From: Exophiala sp. HKRS030
Taxonomy: Eukaryota; Ascomycota; Eurotiomycetes; Chaetothyriales; Herpotrichiellaceae
Direction: 5' to 3'
Length of the DNA stretch: 64,000 nucleotides
Assembly: GCA_023897205.1 (NCBI GenBank)
Contig: JAHWDD010000007.1
Coordinates: 1,240,001-1,304,000, forward strand
Positions 20,728 through 31,869 of this stretch are shown one piece after another. The notes under the pieces are model-generated. The model saw nothing but the letters and a program-made list of their open reading frames with translations. It was not told where the DNA came from and made no database searches. Numbering within the stretch: position 1 is the first letter of the stretch; every line of letters starts with the position of its first letter. A program made the position numbers and the translations under genes.

Positions 20728-23700
20728 TTGGTGTCGACACTTTCAGTACGGGATCTTGGAATCGCCCGGCTTGTTATTACAGCTCTGGTCGACCTAATTC
20801 CGGGAGGTGTCGAAGGACGCATTGGCCTGTCCTTTTTTCTTTCGCGCAGAGGGTGCACTGACTACTACTTGAGGGCGGTCGAGGGGAGTTGTCCAGACAT
20901 TCAACGAGGCTGACCCCGTTGAATCGGTATGGGCCAGACAAGCGGTTGTTGGAGGTATAGCGGTGGCTTGCAGAAGAGGAAAGAGGAATGGCAAGGTGTG
21001 TGAGAACAAGTATCCGGCAATGCACTGTCCTAGGGTGTCGAGGTAGCTGCTTGGCGGGACGGGAGCAGTATGAGTACTCGGGGGGAGAGGATGGAGTAGG
21101 GGAAGGAATTTTGGGTTTCCGGGCGAACAGGGTCAGAGGCTGTCGGTGTGTGAGAGGTTCGTGTGCGAGAAACAGCGTCAGTCGAGTGGATGATTAACTT
21201 AGATTTTGCCTTGGGTTGTGATGATCAAAGCCCAAGCAAGTAGGATTGGCGGCGTCGAGTTTTGGTTCTGCTTGCCGCGGTACCCAGGAAAGGTAACCAA
21301 GCAGGCCCATAGCTTGCCTCGTTGGCAGTAGTTGGCGCAGTCCTGGGGGGTCTTTTGGTGGGGACTTCTGCCTCGCTTGTGCCACGGGCGGGTTACGTCG
21401 TTCAGAGAGAGGGGGCTTGATCGGCAACAACGGAGGCCTTGACTTGTGGGCAAGGAGCAGTCAAAATGGAACAATGTTGCCGCTCTGTTGTGGGTTTCAC
21501 ACGAGAAGGAGTCGGAGGAAGAAGCAATTGTTTCACGCTGCGGATTGTCTTTGAACAAACAATGGCCAAACGATTGTCGAAGTGTCTTGTTACTTTTTTT
21601 GAGTCCAAAGTCCCTGCGCCCTTGTAACCTCTTTTGCTGGATCTTACCGGAGCGATGACGATGGGTGGCAAGTGGCGCAAGGCTGTTGGGGAGAAGGACG
21701 CCCTAGAGGAGGGATATGACGGTGCTGGGAAACGTGGTTTTGCTCGCAGTGTGAACGAACGGGAGGCGAGGCCGTGCGTGTGCCACGGGACCAGTAGTGG
21801 ATGGAGACCGAGTGGAAGAGTGGCGAATGGATGATGACGGTGATGATGGCTAGGAGAGGGAAGGGATAGTCGAGGGCCTTGTCAGAGATTGACGAAACGG
21901 AAAGTCGGGACAAGGCCGTGGGATGGACTGTAGTAGACAACCAAGTAGAGCCAGTAGAGAGCGACGGCGAGGTGGATTTTTGCACGCACACACATACAAA
22001 GGGCGAGAAAAGGGCGAGGGAGAAGCGTCTCTTCTTGGCTTGATCAGGCTGTGGCAGGCTGTGGTTGGGCAACCAGGGAACAATGCAGCTTGACGTCGAT
22101 GATCATAAATCCCAATCAAAACAGCCGATCTACATTCATCCCTTGCCATCACCAGACGCCGGATCAACACTGACCAGCTCCATCTCGACCAACCAGCCGC
22201 TCTTTTTCTATCTCCTGCTGACCGAAGCGAAACAGGTGACACCTTTTTCCCGGCTACGAGTACGAGCGAGCGAGCGAGAGAGAGGGAGAGAGTAGAGCAG
22301 AAATTCCGTATTATGGTCACCGAAACGATGAAAATAGACCTACCTACTCTTCCCTCTTGTCGCCGTGGATTGCCTCTATCTGAAGAAGTTACCCCCCTAG
22401 TCAATTGTACAGTGCTCGTCTCGTACAGTAGACCAAGTGGATGTGTTGTTACAATCCAAAAAGAGATCTTCACTTTTAGCTGCTTGCAGGTGGAGGAACT
22501 TTCCTACCAGTCACTCAACTCGAGACAGCAAAAGGGCTGACAAAGGCAACGAGCGACAATTCATCCACGAAGCAAACTTCTTTCTTCTTCATCAGATGAC
22601 AACCCTTGTGCAGGCTTTCTTCTGATTCAACCGGCTTTTTAAAAAGCGAGATGACTTGTTACACGCTTTCGACCCGGTGACAAAGGCTCTTTTTTTGTTA
22701 CTCCTTCAAGGCCTTAGCCTACCTCGCCTACCCCTGCCCAACCCAAGTTTCAGGCTTTTCTTATCCTTGCCACCACTATGACGATATGGATGATGACGCT
22801 TCGATTCGCACTTGTACATAGAGAGACCCTGGGGATTTTTACCTCGCACATAAGAAAGAGTTCAGCCTCAGGGTTCCTTTTTTGCAAAACACATTTGTCG
22901 GAGATTTCACTTTGGTCCCTTGCTCGAGTCCCCTTCCAGGGTCTACCGTACCGGGATACTGACCAGGGTGCATTTATCCAGATGGCCCCCGACAGTAACA
23001 ACGAGATACGACTGGTTGAGGAATGCAGGGACCATTTCATGTCCGGTGACATTTGGGTCGGATCTACGCGCAGACCCTGCACACCAATAACACAATACCG
23101 GGAAAGATGCCGATGACCTGATCCTTGACGTACAATCGGTACACAAACACATTTTCCTTGGTGAGGGAAGAATGAATTGTTTAGGGGTCTATGCGTACAA
23201 AGTACGGAGTACTACTAATGGCCAGGATATCCCTTTCCATCAAACAACAAACCATTTTGACTTATATATACCACCACCATAAGAGATATGTCGTATCAAA
23301 AAACCTATGTACTCCGTATACCGTGATTGAATCCCTGCCCTGGAAGTCAATTTCTGACCCTACTTGGGCCCCTTCTTAGCAATCCCTGCTTCCAACCCTT
23401 GTCGCTTTTGGGGCGAATGATGACGCCATGGACTGTTGGAGTTCATCTCTTTCAGTCGAGAGATCATCGTCCAGCAAATTCCTCCCTGTTTCACCAGCCC
23501 TTGCTGCAACCACTCACACAGGTGATGATCAACTGTCAAAACCATATTCCCCCCTGCGCGAAGTCGTCCTAGATGATTTTCCGGCAAGATCTTCGCCCTT
23601 GTACTGTGAGGATATACCCGCGCGGCAGCCACGGCTGTTGCAACAATGATGTGCCTTCTGGAAAAAGAATTCCATGGCTAGAGGAAACCTGGAAAAGGCG

Positions 23701-23877
23701 TCACTCAGGGCAATTGTATCCTCTAACCCTTGACCGACTCGGTTTTTCACGTTTCACGGATGCTCAAACGACATCAACATCACCACCACCAACAGCACAG
23801 TGCGGAAAGGTTTTTTGGTGTTGACGACTACTCCGTACTTGAGAATTTAGGGTCTGGCGGTGAGAGCAAAGTGAAGA
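20728..23877. other. 3.1 kb gene-poor region, upstream of the SCOC-type gene and downstream of the P450
   Basis: The minus strand of about 20.75-22.1 kb is strongly pyrimidine-rich, as in long fungal promoters or 5' leaders. The rest has short frames only. TACTCCGTA motifs occur at 23204, 23310 and 23829. Minus-strand frames of 142-207 codons around 21.6-22.5 kb are low-complexity Ser/Pro/Arg and I do not call them genes. Confidence 0.5.
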
Positions 23878-25688
23878 TCACCTCCTTCTTATTCGCACTC
23901 GAATGTCTCCGTCAATTGCCAGCGTCCCATTGCCGGCATATTGCTGCTTGACTCTGGGAAATGCGGAAGCGTCTTTACCCAAACCCACTACGTTTCCCAT
24001 CCAATCTTTGCCCGAGTACTCCACAAATTGCACATCAAACTTGAGGAAGAAGGCTGTCACGGCACCCAGGACCTTCTGTTTGGCAAACACGCGGCCAGGA
24101 CAGATGTGAGTCCCTCCGCCAAAAGGAAAGTACTTCCCCGCGGCCCAGGAAGAGCTGAAGAAGTTTGACTCGCCGGCGATTTGTCGTTGATCATCGTGTC
24201 GTCTCATGCATCGTTCTGCGTACCATGTATACGCAGAAGGCTCATAGTTTCGTTCCCAAAACACGTCGTGCTGGCTCAACGAACTAGGTGCCATGATCAA
24301 ATCGTCCTTGCGCAGCAGATACCCATCCATCACCAAATCCGTCTTCAACTGGCGAGTGACGAGACAATCGACGTAATGTCTCATCATCTCCGTAAAGGCT
24401 GAATTCAAGAGTGGCTGGGCCATCAGCACTGCCATGTTCACCCCGTTGTCGGGTTGCCTTGCATTTTCCACCTCTTTCGTCACTCGACCGAGCACGTCAT
24501 CAGGCGTTTCGGGCGACAGGAGGTGTGCCAACAGCCAGCTTGTCGCCGGCACAGTATTTCCTGCCAGACTAGATATTGGGGGCCGGTTGTCAGCTCTGGT
24601 GTCTGTCACAGATTTATGTCGATCATGAAAGGTGTGCTACACGATGCTTACCCGAACAAAAATCCCAGGTCAAACGCGGCTTTGCCTCTACTGCTCAATC
24701 CTATCTTGTCGTAATAACGATGTCTCGCTCTCACCACTTGGGATCCCATCAAAGGTTCCCAGTCTGGCTCCTCTGGAGCAACGCCGCCATGTTGGGCGAG
24801 GGCATATTCAATCCAAGCCTGTGTCTTGTCTAACAGGCCATCCATGCAAGAGTATGCCTTGGGCTTGACGAGTTTCGGCACACCATACATTCTAGGTAGG
24901 AAGCCAGCCTCGTATTCCCAAAACTGTTCGGCCAAGGTCGGGTTCATCTCGAGTATTTTGGTGCCGAACAGAGCGCGTACCGCGGATTCGAATATGCTCC
25001 TCCTCATCCATGAAAGCAAGTCCACGGTTTTCCACTCCCCGGTCTCAAACTCCAAGCCGTCGAGTGAGTCTTGAAATGCCTCGATGAATTTCGCGGTGAG
25101 TGTGTTGACGGCGTTTTGACTCAGAAGGAATTCATGGTTCAATGCCTCCATGCCGTCCTTTTTGTTTTCGTGCTGCTGGGAATGAAATTCGTGGCCGGTC
25201 GGCGGGAACATTGCGTCTGCATCCTCCTTCGACGTGCCCAAGGCTTGCGTGGCGAGTTGAAAGTTGAACAGATCCCGACTCACTTGTTTCGATCTGAACA
25301 AGGACTGTACGGCGGCGGCCGAGTTGACGATGTGTGCCCTCTTGCCGCCCAGCAGGATGGTGCAGACCTGGACATTTGTCCCCGTGGCCGACAGCCTGGA
25401 TCGAAGCATCCGCCAAAAGGACCCCGGGTTTTCGTTGAGGAACGTCAACGCGCTACCCAGCCAGGGGATGAAATACGGTAGGACCGGGGGCGGGATTGCC
25501 TGGGACGAGTTTGACGGGTCGAGTTCTCGTGTTCTAAATTTTCCAATGGTCCGATGGAAGTTGATCGTCGTGATGATCCAGGTGAGGAGACATGTCGTGA
25601 GTAGAATGAGTGGTACGCCAAAGAGGATCTGTTGGAGTGATGGTACATTTGTGATAAGCAGTAGGATGTCGAGTGCTTTGAGTGCCAT
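23878..25688 (-). CDS. Cytochrome P450 monooxygenase (CYP7/CYP8-like fungal clade)
   Basis: Two exons, 24652-25688 and 23878-24568, with an 83 nt intron (gtaagc ... tctag). The join FLFG-LAGNTVPATSW closes in phase, giving about 575 residues. An N-terminal membrane anchor follows the start (ILFGVPLILLTTCLLTWIIT). Landmarks: proline-rich hinge (IPPPVLPYFIPWLGS), K-helix ExxR in FTEMMR, and haem-binding FPFGGGTHICPGRVF with ligand Cys502. The FGGGxxxCPGR form is typical of the sterol 7/12-hydroxylase and prostacyclin-synthase-like branch. It is expected to be an ER membrane oxygenase taking electrons from P450 reductase. The substrate is unknown, with no biosynthetic core gene adjacent. The ATG at 25688 is the first methionine of the frame. 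Confidence 0.9.
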
Positions 25689-26578
25689 GATGATGATCAA
25701 GTCGGTCGGGTTTGATGTGATCTACTTTGGGACTTTATCTTTCCTTTGACCTTCCAACAATCTCTTCAGTAACCTAGGTAGTCTCACCAAGATAATTGAC
25801 AACGCCCTTTTCTTTTTTTCAGGATTTCTAGGGGTAGCAAATAAACAGATTTTTTTCTTCATGGCCTTTTCATCCCCGTACTTTTCTGTCTAGCTCACAA
25901 GAGAACAGACACGATGACTGCTGTGTGTGTCAAAAAGATCCCGCTACTCCATAAAATGTATGTCGTTACGGAGTGCGAAGTCTGAGCTGAGGATTGTCCT
26001 TGGAAAGCTTTCTCCCTACTCAGATGTAAGCAGCCAACATACCTACCTAAAACTTGAAGGTTAGATAGCGCTTACAGTGCATACCTGAACCTACCTAGGT
26101 AGGTACAGTAGGTACCTTAAGCTACGGGGAAGGGGAACATTGGCGCGGCCATAGTCCGTTGCATTTAGGTGACTCCAGCTAATAGGGAAAATAGACCTGG
26201 GTTAGGTACCTTGGATCAGTACTGTAAAAAGGCAAAGTCCTTTCGGTTTGCTTACCCGGGTACGTACCGTATGCGATCCGATAATGTAAAGTTCCAGTGT
26301 CACGGTACGGTATGTGACGATACATTATTCTGTATTGTAGGGAGTACGGCCCCTTTACTCCGTTCTCGTAGGGCATATCCGTAGGTATTTAGTACTGTAG
26401 GGTGTTCGCATATTACACCTTTTAACCCACAACCTCAATCGAGCCAAACGATACTTCTGTAACTGCACCGTCAATCATACTCGTACACCAAGGGATTATG
26501 CCGTATATAACGCGATAGACTTTACACTTCGCTGTGTTCAGGTGTGACGATTCCCATGTGGACTCTAGCTACACTACC
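25689..26578. other. AT-rich intergenic region between NLR 3' end and P450 start
   Basis: About 890 bp with frequent TA steps and palindromic words such as cctaggtagg (26091-26116) and tacgtacc. One TACTCCGTA motif at 26356. It should carry the P450 promoter. No gene is recognised. Confidence 0.45.
26091..26116. repeat. CTACCTAGGTAGGTAC palindromic simple repeat
   Basis: A perfect palindrome (cctacctaggtagg core) followed by cagtaggtacc. Same word family as the tract at 18737. It may be a regulatory element or merely low-complexity DNA. Confidence 0.5.
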
Positions 26579-29293
26579 CTAACCACCCAATTGTCTGATG
26601 ATGCTATTTAACCTAAATCTTATCCAGGGTAAAAGTTGCTCTGTATCGGCACCATGATCCGGTAGTATCCGCGCCACCTTTCCACCATGGCCACAATACA
26701 ACGACACCTGTAAGGCATTACCATATTTCCCTCCTTGTGCGTTGACATTGGCACCCTTATTCAACAGTATCTGCACAATCTTCTCATTATCACCTGTTAC
26801 TGCTGCCTGTAAAGCATTAGCATATACACCTTGTTGTGCGTTAACATTGGCACCCCTATTCAATAGTAACTGCACCGTCTTCTCGTAGCCACCTACTGAT
26901 GCTGCCTTTAAGGCTGTACCATATCTACCTCCTTGTGCATTAACATCAGCATTCTTATCCAATAATAACTGCACAATCTTCTCGTGACCATATGCTGATG
27001 CTGCCTGTAAGGCTGTACCATACATGCCTCCTTGCACGTTAACATTAGCATCCTTGTCCAATAGTATCTGCACAATCTTCTCATAGCCATGTGCTAATGC
27101 TGCCTGTAAAGCAGTACCATATGTGCCTCCTTGCGTGTTGACATCTGCCGTTGACGTAGACAGATGAGACGCTAATACTTTATCCAGGCCAAGAAGAGAA
27201 GCATAATATGTTGCCGTAGGGGTGTTTTTGGCGAAGATATTATCAGATTTCATGCCATTAGCCCATGGACGATCTGGATTGTGTAGCCGAATCCAACACT
27301 CTCTCCTAGTGCGTTGTGTCAACAGAGTGCTAACTATGTTAGACAAATATCGCGCAGATTGGTCGTCAGCTTGGCGATAGTGGTGGTCCCAATACTCTGC
27401 AGCATATCTCGCGAAGGCATACTGTTTCACTAAATCTGGACCCAAAATCTGCTGCAGCAATTCATCTTTTTGGAGATATAGCAGGCAAGCCTTGCTAATA
27501 CGGCCATGCTGTAGTGGGCCTGACAAAGCGAAGTCGGCCGCGCAACCGTGCTGGATGCGATCAGAGAGTAGGTATTCCTGCACCGAGAAATGTGCAATCC
27601 GGACTTCTTGATCACCATCTGTACCGAGAATGATCTCAATGAGGCCAGGACAAATCCGAAGGACATCGTCTGCGCCGCCGGTGAGTCTACTCCGGTGGTC
27701 GTAACACTCCAGGTCGTCAATGTCAACAGCAAGAGCCTCGATGACCTCACTGACGCACAAGGGTCGCGACGCATAACATAGGAGTGATAGAATCCGCCGC
27801 GCCTCCTCTTGGAACTCAATGCTGCACAGAATTCGTTCATATGTCTCGTCTAGGGATTGTGGCAGTCTGCGGAGACATTTTTCGAGATATTTCTCACTTT
27901 TGGGGCATTGCCGCAGCGGCCGAAGCTGACATTCGACCCAACGAAACCTATACATTAATTAGCTTCTTTCGTTCGGAGTAATGTGCCCGTTGTTGCCAAA
28001 TACTGACACTCCACCCGCATGCTGGGTCAGATAGCTCTTGATCTTCTCCCGATGGTCGCCCCAACGTAGAAGCTGACTGTCATGGTCGACTTGAAATGCC
28101 ACAAATCGGGCGATATCTTGCTGAACGTTGTCATTTTTTAACGGGACATACTCGACACCCTGCTTCATCGTCGGAAATTGTAGTTGGTCTCGGATGTCAG
28201 AAATATCTCGACTACTGACCAACAAGTGTAAGCCTGGCAGTTCCCATTGTCGCATGGTGTCGATCACCGATAGGACTTCGGTTCGGGAGTGATCCATGGG
28301 GCTCTCGTCCAAGGCATCGACTAAAATGTAGGTGTGGCGACACCCCACAACGACCTGTCGCAGATATTCCAGTAAGACCAGTACTGGTGGAGTGCCTTGA
28401 TTGTAGGAATCCTTGAGTCGGGTCAAGTCCGCTTGCAACGCGGGCACCTGTCCACAGAATTGGAAAAGCAACGCGCGCAGTAATGCAGACGCGTCCTGTT
28501 TTGACTTATCTCTGAAGTCGAAGAAGAAGAAGGCGACAGCAGTGTCAGCCGAGCGGCGACGAAAGGCGTGCTGGATCGCTGTCGAGCACAGCACGGACTT
28601 GCCGCAGCCAGCGAACCCATATAGCCAGAGAAAAGAGTTATCCTGCTGTAGCCAAGTAGTAAAAGCTGATCCTTGAATCAACCACAGTCCAGTGCTTGGG
28701 TGGCGTTTGGCAACCGCGGCATTGAAGTTCACGGTCGCATCAGGTGGCCTCAGCCACTGTCGCAGATCAGCACTGACGCTTCGTGTCTGTATACCCTGGA
28801 CGATAGTGTTGACCTTCGCAATATCGCCTTGTGTGTTCTGATGCTCCTGTAGCTCAAGCGCCTGTAGCGCGATCGATAAGTTGTCGCGAAAATCGTTGAC
28901 ATCGTCGCCGAGATCTTCTAAAGTGCTTCGTTTGAAAGGATACGCTGCCCTTCGCCCAACCACTAATGCCTTCTTTTTCCAGTTGTCGGTCGACTCATTC
29001 TTGAATTTGTCTACCTCAGCCTGTAGCACGTGTATCGTATCCTCGCTACGAGTGATCGAATCTTCGATACTTCGTACAATTGATTGCTCGGTGGGTTGCC
29101 ACTTGCGAGTGTGCACAATTTGGTCTAGAATCTGAAGGGATTCGAAGAGGCCGCCGAGTTGATCTGCAGTTTTCGCTAGGTCCTGGCGCTGATCTCGCCA
29201 TGCGGTGTAGTAGTCGTAGAGAGACTCTGTGCTCTTCAGGCCAAGGGACAGCAAGCCGGCAACGCTAGCGGCGACGGATAGTGGGTCACCCAT
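26579..29293 (-). CDS. Fungal STAND/NLR protein: N-terminal STAND (Helo-like) domain, NACHT, ankyrin repeats
   Basis: Two exons, 28008-29293 and 26579-27947, joined across a 60 nt intron (gtcagt ... gtatag) that restores HAGG-V-FRWVECQL, the family's usual ADG-M-FRWV junction. About 884 residues. Residues 1-150 match the fungal STAND N-terminal domain (MGDPLSVAASVAGLLSLGLK). The NACHT domain has Walker A GFAGCGKS at 226-233 and Walker B YILVDALDE at 322-330. A winged-helix-like region follows (LPQSLDETYERIL, HFSVQEYLLS). The C terminus has five 33-residue ankyrin repeats (about 696-862). Such proteins act in fungal non-self recognition and programmed cell death: the N domain is the effector, the repeats the sensor. 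No frameshift or stop is needed once the intron is removed, so the gene looks intact. Confidence 0.88.
26648..27148 (-). repeat. Five 99 bp tandem repeats encoding ankyrin units
   Basis: Each unit encodes A-(D/N)-VN-x-QGG-x-YGTALQAA ... EKIVQ(L/I)LL(D/N)K-x. The units resemble each other far more than average ankyrin repeats do. The differences cluster at a few positions. Such internally homogenised repeats are typical of fungal incompatibility NLRs and change copy number by recombination. The last unit is the most degraded (VARILPDHG). Confidence 0.8.
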
Positions 29294-29782
29294 GTTGTCG
29301 TTCCCATAAAATATAGGTCCGTGTTGGCTAGGAAGGGGGATGTTTTTGCAGCAATGAACATGACATGAAATAGTGCGAGAGTTTCAAACAGATGTGCATG
29401 AAGTCCTCGTCAGCCTTACAGCGTAAATGGGCTCGACATGGCCTGCGCTGTTCACGTAGAAGAGAAGGCAGCCAGGCGCAGTCAAGGTGTAACATTTTTC
29501 CGCTCCGAAAAGCCTAGAGCACCTACGCTAAGGCACGGTACATGAAGGCACGTGAACATTAATGCCTCCAGGTACCAGTTTAAGGTAGGTTGGTATAGCT
29601 ATCCTGGCCGCCGAGGATCCCTTTGGTCCCTGTCTGACTTTACACGACCCCCGCGGGGAAGGTTACGCATTCTTCTTACTTTTTGATCTTGATTTTGCGA
29701 AATTTTTCTTCTGAAAGTTTTTCCTTTGTTCATTTGAGTGGAAAAGTCATTTCTCATCGCTGGGGAAAAACGCTTCCGCACC
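29294..29782. promoter_or_regulatory. Divergent promoter between NLR (-) and VOC-fold gene (+)
   Basis: About 490 bp with no gene. Contains gtaggttgg-type words at about 29583. The stretch from about 29650 is T-rich and probably the leader of the VOC gene. Confidence 0.4.
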
Positions 29783-30393
29783 ATGATCTCTGGAATCGCT
29801 CACGTCAATCTCACCATTCCGAGCGGCGGTCTTGAAGCGGCTCGAGAATTCTACGCTGGCACTTTGGGATTCACACCCCGCCCGGTGCCGCAATTACAAA
29901 AGGACACATTGGCGTGGTTCGACATTGGTACGTCGGGACAACAAGTCCACATCGCCATCGGGGCGCCCACCGATTTCCAATCGACCAGTTCCAGACACCC
30001 TTGTTTCAAACTCCAGAGTCCCGAGGCGCTCCTGGAGTTGAGGAGGAAGATATGGGAACATTTCCAGCGCGGTGGCGACGGTGCTCCCAAGGCGGCGGAT
30101 AAGCCGGGGGAAGAAGATAGTGGTGAGTTTGAATTGATCTTGACTAATTTACTTTTGTTTGGCCGTGCTTTACTCTTCGACAATCATTTATGGACAATCG
30201 ATGGTGGAGGGGAGGGAACAAGTGCAAAGCAAAGTAAAACAAGGCGATAATTGCATGGACTGGTAAGCTGGACAGAAAAAGTTGGGAGCTGATTCTTGTC
30301 ATTTTATCAAATCTAGGTTCGAAAGGAGTCGAATATCCACAACGATTCTTTGCGAGAGACTTTGCAGGTAATAGGTTGGAGTTCAGCCTGTGA
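29783..30393 (+). CDS. Glyoxalase/dioxygenase (VOC) superfamily protein
   Basis: Two exons, 29783-30122 and 30317-30393, with a 194 nt intron (gtgagt ... atctag). The join gives EDSGSKGVEYPQRFFARDF, about 138 residues. The start GIAHVNLTIPSGGLEAAREF with FYAGTLGF and the end FFARDFAGNRLEFSL are the paired metal-site strands of a single VOC domain. His in GIAHV and Glu in RLEFS are the likely metal ligands, and His in VHIAIG a third. Members include glyoxalase I, fosfomycin/bleomycin resistance proteins and extradiol dioxygenases. This one-domain form with a short Pro/Gly-rich insert before the last strand has no known substrate. The frame also reads on into the intron to a stop at about 30250, giving an unspliced variant lacking the last strand. 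Confidence 0.85.
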
Positions 30394-30590
30394 CGACCGA
30401 CGATCAACGCAAGAGCCTAAGTTTTGGGCATGTGTCTGTGTCACGACGTAAAAGAGAGCATGACGAGGACTCGGAGGACCAGCGAAAGAAATGCCACAAA
30501 GAGGACCAAGATATTGAATCCGTATATATTTCGCCACCAGCACCAGCACTCCCAATTTTAAGAAACCAATCTGCTCATATCCTAATCTCC

Positions 30591-31869
30591 TCATATTCGT
30601 GACAAGACCTTCTCGTCTCCCTTCTTCCTCAGAAGCCACTCGACACCGTTAATCAGATCTCGAGCCCATTTCTTGGTCATTGTCAGTTCAGGGTAAAAGG
30701 CATACCAACAATGAAAGACGCCAGGATAGAAATCAATCTTGACAGTCCCGCCAGCCTTTTGTACTTTGTCACAGTAGAAGAATGCACTGTCTGCCCACAT
30801 GTCCATACCAGCAATCTGGTAATAGATTGGACCAAGACCCGAGAAATCCGATAGCGTTAGGGGAGAGAATAACGGATCGTGAGCATTGCAATTTGCCAGA
30901 TCTGGTTCATCACAGATAAGTCGAGTCAGCACACACATATCGACACAGCCAGGAGAGAAGAGGAGAAGCAGAACAGAAAAGGTAGACGAACCTGCATAGT
31001 ACATGTTCATTTCGTAATTCGCCACAGGACCATTCCTGTAGCGGGCCCAGCTTCCCGACGTCAACTTTTCCGGATACAGGGCACATTTTCTTCCTTGTTG
31101 GTCCTGGTAGTCATGAGGCATGCCGGTGCAAATGTAGACATGACCGGTGAGTTTGGGCTGGAGTCCTTCATTTCTCGCTAGGATGGTGGCTTCGACCGTG
31201 TGATTGCCTCCACCACTGACGCCGCCGGTGATGAAGCCTTGAAATAAATCTCCTCCGAAACTAGCAGCGTTGGTAGCGACCTAGAACTTGTGTGAACAGT
31301 GATGCAAACTGGAGGTCCTAGGTAGGACACATACATACCCATTTGATCGTATCAAAAACATCATAGCATCCAGTTGGATACGGGTATTCTGGAGCCAGGC
31401 GATACCCAACACTGAAGATGACCAAGTTGAGTCTGATGCATAGTAATTGACAAATGAACTCTTCGGTGTCGAGTGACCCCATACACCAGCCACCGCTATG
31501 AGAAAAGACCATGACCGGAGAAGGGCCGCGTGGCAGTCGGGGTCGGTATATTCGGATCGTGATGGATGTACCGTCTCGCACCGGGAGTTGTCTGTCTTCC
31601 TCCGTCCATGGTCGAGGTGAAGCACTGCCCAGGGTCTCCTTGACAAACTTGCTCTTCATAAAACGGACGCTGCCCATCGAATGAAGCCGACGTGACTCGG
31701 CCATATTATCTCGTCTGGGGAAGAAGAACTTGGGTCTTCCATGCTTCTTCCATATCTATTGAGACTCAATCAGCAATGAAGAGCTCAGGACATCGCAACA
31801 AAATTTGTCATGCCATACTGAGTCAAGTTCTGGGTCGATAGTGAAGTCTTCTTTCGGGTGATCAGACAT
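30591..31869 (-). CDS. Alpha/beta hydrolase of the hormone-sensitive lipase/arylacetamide deacetylase type
   Basis: Four exons: 31819-31869, 31339-31755, 30992-31280 and 30591-30901, with introns of 63, 58 and 90 nt. All phases close, giving about 355 residues. Start MSDHPKEDFTIDPEL; segments VMVFSHSGGWCMGS (oxyanion-hole loop, residues 103-107 HSGGW instead of the usual HGGG), SVGYRLAPEYPYP, and nucleophile elbow GVSGGG with Ser178. Near the end, IYYQIAGMDMWAD holds the acid and GVFHCWYAF the catalytic His. No signal peptide, so probably cytosolic. Likely an esterase or amidase acting on small acyl substrates. It is convergent with the VOC gene, with the two stops 200 bp apart. Confidence 0.88.

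Noticed and set aside
21644..22473. Minus-strand frames of 142 and 207 codons
   Set aside because: Low-complexity Ser/Pro/Arg sequence in a CT-rich leader, with no domain or splice logic.
26579..29293. Two separate genes (a NACHT protein and an ankyrin protein), or a pseudogene split by a stop
   Set aside because: A 60 nt GT-AG intron joins them in phase and rebuilds the family junction (HAGGVFRWVECQ), so one intact gene is simpler.
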